Source of the DNA: Polynucleobacter sp.
GTDB lineage: Bacteria > Pseudomonadota > Gammaproteobacteria > Burkholderiales > Burkholderiaceae
Reading direction: 5' to 3'
Assembly (NCBI GenBank): GCA_020059445.1
Contig: JAGVCB010000084.1
Coordinates: 1-5,094 of the forward strand
DNA length: 5,094 nt
This document shows positions 1 to 4,690 of this stretch, one piece after another. Numbering within the stretch: position 1 is the stretch's first letter; the number at the start of each line of letters is the position of its first letter. The notes beneath the pieces are model-generated. The model was given only the letters and a program-made list of their open reading frames with translations, ran no database searches and was not told where the DNA came from. A program made the position numbers and the translations under genes.

Positions 1-464
1 ACGCTTCTGGGAAGATTAAAACCGAGATCTATAACTTAGCTTTAGCTAGATCAAATGAAGAAATTCACAACCTTGAGGTGAAGATAGCTAATCTCCAACT
101 TCAACTTAAGGGGGGTAATGAAAGTCAAAAATGGGTTAATTGGTTGAAGGATTTTGGTCAGTCCTTAGATCGTAAAAAAGAGCTAAGTGACGAAGAAAAG
201 AAACAATATTTAACTGGATTAATAGAAGTAATTAAGGTTAAATACGACGAGAAAAAGAACCAACACGAGCTTTCGATTCAGTTCCAGTTACCTATTGTTG
301 GTGACGGAATTCAATGGAAAAACCAAGCTAACAAGAAAGAGGGTTACAAGATTAAGAAGGGTAAACAGGTCACCTCAGTGACAGTCCAAAAAAAAGATCC
401 ACGATGGTCAAAAACTACATCCAAAGTGACCCCCCAACGAAAACAGTCGGTGACGGTGGAGTGA
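1..464 (+). CDS. C-terminal part of a probable serine recombinase (5' end outside the window)
   Basis: The frame is open from the left edge (first full codon at 3) to the TGA at 462-464, so this is the 3' end of a longer gene; the GTG at 78 is an internal valine, not a start. The visible 154 residues begin with a charged helical, probably coiled-coil stretch (SNEEIHNLEVKIANLQLQL). A helical block with LSDEEKKQYLTGLIEVIKV follows, then a beta-rich piece (HELSIQFQLPIVGDGI) and a lysine-rich tail ending SVTVE. This layout resembles the region after the zinc-ribbon and coiled coil in large serine recombinases that integrate or excise mobile elements. The catalytic resolvase domain would lie upstream and cannot be seen, so the call rests on family resemblance from memory. 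The DNA is A-rich and lysine codons are frequent. The gene runs into the PIN gene with no gap. I am fairly sure of the coding frame and only moderately sure of the family. Confidence 0.6.
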   Translation, partial: ASGKIKTEIYNLALARSNEEIHNLEVKIANLQLQLKGGNESQKWVNWLKDFGQSLDRKKELSDEEKKQYLTGLIEVIKVKYDEKKNQHELSIQFQLPIVGDGIQWKNQANKKEGYKIKKGKQVTSVTVQKKDPRWSKTTSKVTPQRKQSVTVE

Positions 465-883
465 AGCCAACCATTGTCTTAGATACCAACATTCTTTTAG
501 ATGTGTTGGTATTTGATGATGAAAGAGCTCACCCTTTGCGAGCAGCTCTTGATGCTGATCAGCTAGATGCAGTTGCCACTGAAAAAACTTTTGCAGAATT
601 CTTAGATGTGATTGGGCGAGAGCAATTTTCTTTGAATAAAGATCAGCAAGATCTCATCAGTGAGCAATGGAAAAAATGGGCTCGCATCATTTCTGATGAT
701 GAGCTTTGCCAAGCGCCCTGGAAATGTAAAGATCGCGATGATCAAGTATTCATTAATTTGGCCTACAGTCTCAGGCCATCTGCTTTAATTAGTAAAGATA
801 AACAAGTCTTAAAAATCGCTAAACGCGCTATCAAAGAAAAAGTCACCATCACATCCGACCACCTCATCGGCATGACTCTTTAA
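404..883 (+). CDS. PIN-domain ribonuclease, COG1569-type putative toxin, no partner antitoxin visible
   Basis: A single PIN domain fills the protein. From the ATG at 404 it has 159 residues, with the conserved acidic residues in the expected order: D27 in IVLDTNILLD, E65 in TFAEFLDVI, D112/D113 in CKDRDDQVF and D132 in LISKDKQVLKIAK. PIN domains use such a cluster to bind Mg2+ or Mn2+ and cut RNA; the CxDxDDQxF and SKDxxxL motifs are typical of the family often annotated as a putative toxin-antitoxin toxin component. The true start is uncertain. The GTG at 461 would give a 140-residue protein starting MKPTIVLDTN, which is how PIN proteins usually begin, and it overlaps the recombinase TGA as GTGA. 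Neither start has a good Shine-Dalgarno sequence. The first 19 residues from the ATG (MVKNYIQSDPPTKTVGDGG) look like a shadow of the recombinase frame, so I favour 461. No antitoxin gene lies on either side, so the toxin role is inferred from the family only. Confidence 0.85.
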   Translation: MVKNYIQSDPPTKTVGDGGVKPTIVLDTNILLDVLVFDDERAHPLRAALDADQLDAVATEKTFAEFLDVIGREQFSLNKDQQDLISEQWKKWARIISDDELCQAPWKCKDRDDQVFINLAYSLRPSALISKDKQVLKIAKRAIKEKVTITSDHLIGMTL

Positions 884-1016
884 GAGCAAATCCCTTAAAT
901 CAAACGCGGGTTTTTAATCAACTTTAACTCTTGATTTATCAAGATAATCGCTCCGCCCTAGGGTAAATACCAGTTAGTTTTACCGTTACTTTTAGTGATT
1001 TTTCTTAATAATTCCT

Positions 1017-1022
1017 TACAAT
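1017..1022 (+). promoter_or_regulatory. Possible -10 box for the tctC-type gene
   Basis: TACAAT matches five of six positions of the sigma-70 -10 consensus and lies about 50 bp before the start codon, which would give a leader of roughly 45 nt. No convincing -35 element stands 16-18 bp upstream, so this is weak evidence. The rest of the 884-1072 gap holds two short palindromes (931-942 and 956-963) and no gene. Confidence 0.25.
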
Positions 1023-1061
1023 CGACATGTTGATTTGCTTCTTTTACGGCAACAACCATAT

Positions 1062-1067
1062 AGGAGA
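1062..1067 (+). promoter_or_regulatory. Ribosome binding site of the tctC-type gene
   Basis: AGGAGA lies 5 bp before the ATG at 1073. It is the strongest Shine-Dalgarno sequence in the window. It fixes the start of this gene and fits a well-translated periplasmic binding protein. Confidence 0.8.
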
Positions 1068-1072
1068 TATTT

Positions 1073-2056
1073 ATGAAGAAAAGTATTCGTCATGCCATGT
1101 TGGCAGTAGGTATTATCGCTGGCAGTCTTTCTGCTGGCGCACAAGCAGCATTCCCGGCTGATAAGCCGGTAACCATGGTGGTTCCATTTGCCGCTGGTGG
1201 TCCAACTGATAAAGTTGCCCGTGAAATCGCTCTAGCAATGAGCAAAACGTTGAAGCAGCAAGTAATCATTGATAATTCACCAGGCGCTGGTGGCACGCTT
1301 GCAGCTAAAAAAGTAATGAATGCACCTAAGGATGGTTATACCGTGTTGATTCATCACATTGGTATGTCAACAGCCCCAGCTTTGTACAAAAAACTGGGTT
1401 TCGATCCATTGACAGATTTTGAGCATTTAGGTCAAGTGGCTGATGTGCCAATGGTCATGGTAGCTAACAAAGATTTGCCACCTAAAAACTTGAATGAATT
1501 AGTGGCTTACATCAAAGCAAACGGCGCTAAGATTAACTATGCAAATGCTGGTATTGGTTCAGCCAGTCACTTGTGCGGTTTGTTGTTCATGAGCGCTGTA
1601 AAGCAAGATATGACAACAGTGCCATACAAAGGAACCGCTCCTGCGTTGACAGATATGATGGGTGGTCAAGTTCAGTTGATGTGTGACCAAACAACTAATT
1701 TGGCAGGTCAATTGAAGGCTGGCTCAGTCAAGGCTTACGGCGCAACATCGATGCAACGTGTGGCTGCATTCAAAGACATTCCAACTTTGAATGAACAAGG
1801 CTTGAAGAACTTTGAAGTGAACGTTTGGCATGCTGTTTATGCACCAAAGGGAACTCCTAAGGCTGCAACTGACAAGCTATCTGCAGCTCTTCAAGCAGGT
1901 ATTAACGATGCAGGCTATAAAGCAAAGATGGCTGACTTGGGTGCAAGCGTTCCTAATGCAAAGAATGCAAGCCCAGCAGGTCACAAAGCTCATTTGAAAG
2001 CTCAAATTGATGTGTGGACACCGCTTATCAAGAAGGCTGGCGTTTACGCTGATTAA
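1073..2056 (+). CDS. Bug/TctC-family periplasmic substrate-binding protein of a tripartite tricarboxylate transporter
   Basis: This 327-residue protein has the usual length of the Bug family. Residues 1-25 form a Sec signal peptide: MKKSIRH basic start, hydrophobic core, cleavage after AQA, with the mature protein starting AFPADKPV. Family motifs are in order: VPFAAGGPTDKVAR at 37-50, where the glycine/Asp46 loop contributes to the carboxylate-binding pocket; NSPGAGGTLAA at 68-78; APKDGYTVL at 84-92; YANAGIGSASH at 156-166; and VPYKGTAPALTDMMGGQV at 183-200. Such proteins bind small carboxylates (citrate, other di- or tricarboxylates, sometimes aromatic acids or amino acids) in the periplasm and pass them to a TctA/TctB membrane pair. 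No membrane gene is present here, so it is an orphan, as is common in Burkholderiales. Two cysteines, C168 and C204, could form a disulfide. The ligand cannot be deduced from sequence. The gene appears monocistronic: its own RBS is upstream and a strong hairpin follows. Confidence 0.93.
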   Translation: MKKSIRHAMLAVGIIAGSLSAGAQAAFPADKPVTMVVPFAAGGPTDKVAREIALAMSKTLKQQVIIDNSPGAGGTLAAKKVMNAPKDGYTVLIHHIGMSTAPALYKKLGFDPLTDFEHLGQVADVPMVMVANKDLPPKNLNELVAYIKANGAKINYANAGIGSASHLCGLLFMSAVKQDMTTVPYKGTAPALTDMMGGQVQLMCDQTTNLAGQLKAGSVKAYGATSMQRVAAFKDIPTLNEQGLKNFEVNVWHAVYAPKGTPKAATDKLSAALQAGINDAGYKAKMADLGASVPNAKNASPAGHKAHLKAQIDVWTPLIKKAGVYAD

Positions 2057-2077
2057 TTATTTAATCTAATTAAATAA
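2057..2077. repeat. Perfect A/T-only inverted repeat just after the tctC-type stop codon
   Basis: TTATTTAAT (2057-2065) and ATTAAATAA (2069-2077) are exact reverse complements around a 3-nt loop, CTA. The repeat starts on the base after the TAA stop. An all-A/T stem is weak as RNA, so it is not a classical terminator; it could protect the 3' end, bind a protein as DNA, or be chance in A/T-rich sequence. Confidence 0.6.
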
Positions 2078-2084
2078 CTGCAAT

Positions 2085-2129
2085 AAAAGTTTGGCCCCAT
2101 CTGCCATTGGTAGATGGGGCCAAATTGTT
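2085..2129. terminator. Bidirectional rho-independent terminator between convergent genes
   Basis: TTTGGCCCCATCT (2090-2102) pairs perfectly with AGATGGGGCCAAA (2112-2124). The interior GCC/GGT can add three more pairs, including one G-U, leaving an ATT loop. That makes a 16-bp stem with a GC-rich middle. The plus-strand side is followed by TTGTTT. On the minus strand the stem is followed by CTTTTATTG, so both strands have a U-rich tail. It lies between the tctC-type gene (+) and the DUF1289 gene (-) and can end transcription from both sides. Confidence 0.88.
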
Positions 2130-2141
2130 TAGTGTTGCTAG

Positions 2142-2378
2142 CTATTTGGTTTTTAATTTTGAGCGTTCCTCAAGAAGCACCCAAACGGATTCTTTTTCTT
2201 CTTGATCAAGGCTTGACCATGAGGCAATTTCATCAAGTGTTCGATGACAACCTAGGCAGTAACGATCTTGATCATCCATGGTGCACAAATTGATACAAGG
2301 CGACTCAGGACGCTTCAGAGGTTGTGGATTATTCACTTTTAGGATAGTTTTTCTGTAGGATTGCTTGGTAACGGTCAT
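2142..2378 (-). CDS. DUF1289 small four-cysteine protein
   Basis: This 78-residue protein carries the DUF1289 signature: SPCINLCTMDDQDRYCLGC with C28, C32, C41 and C44, followed by HRTLDEIASW and an acidic helix. The four cysteines suggest a small metal (probably zinc) site; the function of the family is not known. The gene follows carbonic anhydrase on the same strand and overlaps it by 50 bp if it starts at the ATG at 2378. Residues 1-14 are then encoded entirely within the anhydrase gene. The GTG at 2336 (residue V15) would give a 64-residue protein that overlaps the anhydrase by only 8 bp. Neither start has a strong RBS, so translation may depend on ribosomes finishing the anhydrase gene. 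The family call is secure; the start is not. Confidence 0.85.
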   Translation of the reverse strand: MTVTKQSYRKTILKVNNPQPLKRPESPCINLCTMDDQDRYCLGCHRTLDEIASWSSLDQEEKESVWVLLEERSKLKTK

Positions 2379-3012
2379 TCAACTCATTGCCATTTTTGAT
2401 ACTGATGCCAAGATCTCGTACCCGCCCATCTTTTAAATCATAGATCCACCCGTGCACTGTGACTTCCTGTTTTTTGGCCCAGGCATCTTGAACACTCGTG
2501 GTTTGGCAAACATTCATCACTTGCTCAATCACATTCAATTCACATAACTTATCAAATTGATCGGATTCTCTCAAAACTTGGCCTAAATATTTTCCATGTT
2601 TATCTTGAACATCTTGCACGTGTCTGATCCAGTTATCGGCTAAGCCAACTCTGGTTTTTGTTTGTGCAGCTTTTACACCTGAACAACCATAATGACCAAC
2701 CACAATGATGTGTTTGACTTTGATTTGATCGACGGCAAACTGAATGACTGAAAGTGCGTTGAGATCTGTGTGAACCACCACGTTGGCAATGTTGCGATGA
2801 ACGAACACTTCGCCCGGCGCAAGCCCTGTGATTTGATTTGCAGGAACACGAGAATCTGAGCAGCCAATCCACAAATATTCAGGCGCTTGTTGATGCACAA
2901 GTCTGCTAAAGTAATCAGGATCACTTTTGGTAACCGAGTCAACCCACTCTTTATTGTTCTCAAGAAGTTTGCTAAGAATATAAGGATTATTTGATGTAAT
3001 CATGTGCTTCAT
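2329..3012 (-). CDS. can: Beta-class carbonic anhydrase (Can type)
   Basis: The enzyme interconverts CO2 and bicarbonate in the cytoplasm, supplying bicarbonate to biotin-dependent carboxylases and other carboxylation steps. From the GTG at 3045 the protein would have 238 residues, numbered that way here. Zinc ligands are C62 and D64 in WIGCSDSRVPA, H118 and C121 in VVGHYGCSGV; R66 pairs with D64. The spacing C62-H118 (56 residues) equals that of E. coli Can (C42-H98), and the match continues through GEVFVHRNIANVVVHTDLN, LADNW, CELNVIEQV and VTVHGWIYDLKDG. Compared with E. coli Can the GTG form is about 20 residues too long at the N-terminus, and the best promoter puts the transcript start near that GTG. 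I therefore prefer the ATG at 3012 (227 residues) or 3003 (224 residues); none has a good RBS. The DUF1289 gene overlaps its 3' end and is probably cotranscribed. Confidence 0.95.
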   Translation of the reverse strand: MKHMITSNNPYILSKLLENNKEWVDSVTKSDPDYFSRLVHQQAPEYLWIGCSDSRVPANQITGLAPGEVFVHRNIANVVVHTDLNALSVIQFAVDQIKVKHIIVVGHYGCSGVKAAQTKTRVGLADNWIRHVQDVQDKHGKYLGQVLRESDQFDKLCELNVIEQVMNVCQTTSVQDAWAKKQEVTVHGWIYDLKDGRVRDLGISIKNGNELNDRYQAILQKNYPKSE

Positions 3013-3049
3013 TTTCGGTGTTAATTGAACATCATTAGGTGTCACGAGT

Positions 3050-3078
3050 TTTATATGATGCTGAGACGCCGATGTTGA
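3050..3078 (-). promoter_or_regulatory. Predicted sigma-70 promoter of can
   Basis: On the minus strand, TCAACA (3078-3073, four of six matches to the -35 consensus) is followed after exactly 17 bp by TATAAA (3055-3050, five of six to the -10). Transcription would start near 3043. This is at or inside the GTG at 3045 and so argues for the downstream ATG starts. Confidence 0.45.
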
Positions 3079-3098
3079 TAAATGAATATTACAGGTAG

Positions 3099-3128
3099 TT
3101 GAAGAGTGCGCCGTAAAAACCTTATAAA
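3099..3128 (+). promoter_or_regulatory. Predicted sigma-70 promoter of the MBL-fold hydrolase gene
   Basis: TTGAAG (3099-3104) is followed after 18 bp by TATAAA (3123-3128). Transcription would start around 3134-3136, essentially at the ATG. This promoter stands back to back with the can promoter without overlapping it. Confidence 0.4.
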
Positions 3129-3133
3129 TTAAT

Positions 3134-4192
3134 ATGCAAAAAATTATTTATCCGTTTGATGATCACATGCCTAAGACTGGTGTGGCCCAGATAATTCATG
3201 CTGATTTGAAGTGGGTGCGCATGCCTTTGCCTTTTGCTTTAGATCATATTAATTTATGGTTAATCAGAGATTGCTTTGAGGGCAGGGATGGTTGGACTTT
3301 GGTTGATTGCGGAGTATCTAATGAGGCAAGCAAAGATGCTTGGCTGAGTATTTTTAATACAGAGCTAGAGAATTTACCTATCGTCAGAATCATTGTGACC
3401 CACATGCATCCAGATCATATTGGTCTCGCGTCTTGGTTGTCTGAAAGATGGTCGGCACCTTTGTGGATGACGATGACAGATTATGTTTTAGCCAAATGGC
3501 TATCTGATCCAAGAGGCTCTGAGCTTGGTTCGGTAGCTGGTGGCGGGGGTGCTGCCGATCATTTTGCGCGTCATGGATTAGCCAATGAAGAGGACTTGAT
3601 AAAAATCAGAGCCAGGGCCAATTATTTCAGCAACATGGTCCCTTCAGTGCCACCAAGATTTAGAAGAATCATGGATCAAGAGTTGATTCAAATTGGTGAG
3701 AAGGCTTGGCAAGTATTGGTGGGCTATGGGCATGCTCCCGAGCATGCATGTTTGTGGTGCCATGAAACTCAGACATTGATTTCTGGAGATATGGTTTTGC
3801 CGCGCATTTCAACAAATGTCAGTGTTTTTGATACCGAGCCTGATGCTGATCCACTGGGTCTTTATTTGGACTCACTGACTTCTTTAAAGCAATTGCCAGA
3901 GGATATTTTGGTTTTGCCGTCCCATGGAAAGCCATTTAGAGGGCTTCATGTGCGCATTGAGCAATTGCATGCTCATCATCAGGATCGATTGGCGGACACT
4001 TTGGCAGCCTGTAAGAGCGCCCCTCAAAGTGCCAGAGATTTAGTCCCGGTTTTATTTAAACGGGATTTAGATTTGCATCAGTTGACCTTTGCAATGGGGG
4101 AGGCCATCGCCCACCTTAATCACCTTTGGTGCGGCGGGTACTTGAGGCGCGAGGTTTGCTCTGACGGGGTTTTGCGGTTTTCTTGCCCGTAA
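3134..4192 (+). CDS. Metallo-beta-lactamase-fold hydrolase with C-terminal winged-helix-like region
   Basis: This 352-residue cytoplasmic protein has no signal peptide. The MBL fold spans about residues 20-270 and all dinuclear metal ligands are present: H90, H92, D94 and H95 in THMHPDHIG; H200 in GYGHAPEH; D219 in LISGDMVLPRIS; H264 in LPSHGKPF. The order and the SGDxVLPxIS motif resemble the LACTB2/YflN-like hydrolase branch, not true beta-lactamases. Residues from about 300 to 350 look like the small winged-helix tail seen in that branch. A long insertion at 115-185 (LAKWLSDPRGSE to FRRIMDQ) probably covers the active site. The substrate is unknown; related enzymes act on thioesters, nucleic acids or lactones. 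The N-terminal MPLPFALDHINLWLI supports a start near 3134. No Shine-Dalgarno sequence precedes that ATG. The 3' end overlaps the opposite-strand phaM gene by 77 bp. Confidence 0.9.
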   Translation: MQKIIYPFDDHMPKTGVAQIIHADLKWVRMPLPFALDHINLWLIRDCFEGRDGWTLVDCGVSNEASKDAWLSIFNTELENLPIVRIIVTHMHPDHIGLASWLSERWSAPLWMTMTDYVLAKWLSDPRGSELGSVAGGGGAADHFARHGLANEEDLIKIRARANYFSNMVPSVPPRFRRIMDQELIQIGEKAWQVLVGYGHAPEHACLWCHETQTLISGDMVLPRISTNVSVFDTEPDADPLGLYLDSLTSLKQLPEDILVLPSHGKPFRGLHVRIEQLHAHHQDRLADTLAACKSAPQSARDLVPVLFKRDLDLHQLTFAMGEAIAHLNHLWCGGYLRREVCSDGVLRFSCP

Positions 4193-4577
4193 AGTTGCCT
4201 GAAGCCATTTCTGTGGCCATATCAGAGGCTGCTTGAGTGGCTTGGCTGGCAGCCTTTTGGGCTGCCTTGGTGGCCTCCGCTAGGGCTTCTGGGGTCATTG
4301 CAGCACTGAAGCTCTTTAATGCCGCCAATGTGGCTCTTTGAACTTCCAATCCCTGAATGGTGCTGCGCAAGACATTCATGTTCAGTTGTAGCCAGTTTTC
4401 AACGCTTTTGAGGTCCTGAATTCGCTTATCCAACTCTTCAATGTCCAAGGTTGGCATGCCGGCACCACCCCCAATTCCAGCGCCAAAACCTGACATATCG
4501 CCCGGAGTCGGTGAATTACCCCACATGGTTTTGAACATTTCTAGACTTTGATTGAAATCTGGCATGGCTCCGAACAT
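4116..4577 (-). CDS. phaM: PhaM-like polyhydroxyalkanoate granule-associated protein
   Basis: The protein matches the PhaM family of Burkholderiaceae, whose best known member in Ralstonia eutropha (Cupriavidus necator) activates PHB synthase PhaC, sits on granules and ties them to the nucleoid. The N-terminal MFGAMPDFNQSLEMFKTMWG is followed by a glycine-rich linker, then the conserved LDIEELDKRIQDLKSVENWL and LNMNVLRSTIQGLEVQRATL helices. An alanine-rich helix follows, then a basic tail with KKTAKPRQ and RRTKGD that could bind DNA, as the lysine/alanine-rich PhaM tail does. With the ATG at 4577 it has 153 residues, much shorter than the R. eutropha protein (about 260). I chose this start because GGGGGT lies 4 nt upstream and the family begins MFG; the TTG at 4589 would add only four residues. 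No PHA synthesis gene lies in the window. The 3' end lies antisense within the MBL hydrolase gene. Confidence 0.85.
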   Translation of the reverse strand: MFGAMPDFNQSLEMFKTMWGNSPTPGDMSGFGAGIGGGAGMPTLDIEELDKRIQDLKSVENWLQLNMNVLRSTIQGLEVQRATLAALKSFSAAMTPEALAEATKAAQKAASQATQAASDMATEMASGNFTGKKTAKPRQSKPRASSTRRTKGD

Positions 4578-4581
4578 TTTG

Positions 4582-4587
4582 ACCCCC
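4582..4587 (-). promoter_or_regulatory. Ribosome binding site that decides the phaM start
   Basis: On the minus strand GGGGGT resembles GGAGGT and stands 4 nt before the ATG at 4577. Because it covers the alternative TTG codon at 4589-4587, it favours the ATG as the start. Confidence 0.55.
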
Positions 4588-4621
4588 AAATAAAAAAGTT
4601 AATGTAATCAGATAAATATAC

Positions 4622-4651
4622 GTAATACCGATAAAATATAGGTTTAATCAA
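4622..4651 (-). promoter_or_regulatory. Possible promoter of phaM
   Basis: On the minus strand TTGATT (4651-4646) is followed after 18 bp by TATTAC (4627-4622), giving a leader of about 40 nt. An alternative pair, TTGCGA (4661-4656) with TATTTT (4638-4633), is about as good. The region is so A/T-rich that either could be chance. Confidence 0.3.
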
Positions 4652-4676
4652 TTTGTCGCAATCATTTGTGACCAAA
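4652..4676. repeat. Imperfect dyad upstream of metH
   Basis: TTTGTCGCA (4652-4660) and TGTGACCAAA (4667-4676) are near reverse complements, with one bulged base and one G-T pair around a 6-nt centre. The dyad ends 14 bp before the metH start, just before its RBS, and could be a regulator site or a small leader hairpin. It does not fit the MetR pattern TGAA-N5-TTCA. Confidence 0.35.
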
Positions 4677-4677
4677 T

Positions 4678-4682
4678 AAGAG
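4678..4682 (+). promoter_or_regulatory. Ribosome binding site of metH
   Basis: AAGAG lies 8 bp before the ATG at 4691 and supports that start, which also matches where the homocysteine methyltransferase domain should begin. Confidence 0.5.
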
Positions 4683-4690
4683 TTTTACTT

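Noticed and set aside
78..464. A separate small gene starting at the GTG at 78
   Set aside because: The same frame is open to the left edge with sensible protein sequence, so 78 is an internal codon of a longer gene.
895..920. Terminator after the PIN gene (AAAC-GCGG-GTTT followed by TT)
   Set aside because: A 4-bp stem with little GC is too weak to call.
1090..1296. Minus-strand open frame of 68 codons inside the tctC-type gene
   Set aside because: It lies fully opposite a secure gene, has no recognisable motifs or RBS, and follows from the codon pattern of the real gene.
2633..2963. Two minus-strand open frames of 79 and 96 codons inside can
   Set aside because: They are other-frame shadows of the conserved carbonic anhydrase zinc-site region.
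3134..4192. Antibiotic-resistance beta-lactamase
   Set aside because: The fold is the metallo-beta-lactamase superfamily, but there is no signal peptide and the SGDMVLPRIS motif and C-terminal domain point to the LACTB2/YflN-like hydrolase branch.
4590..4690. SAM, SAH or cobalamin riboswitch before metH
   Set aside because: The gap is only about 100 bp, very A/T-rich, and shows no B12-box-like or SAM-aptamer-like conserved core; only a small imperfect dyad is visible.
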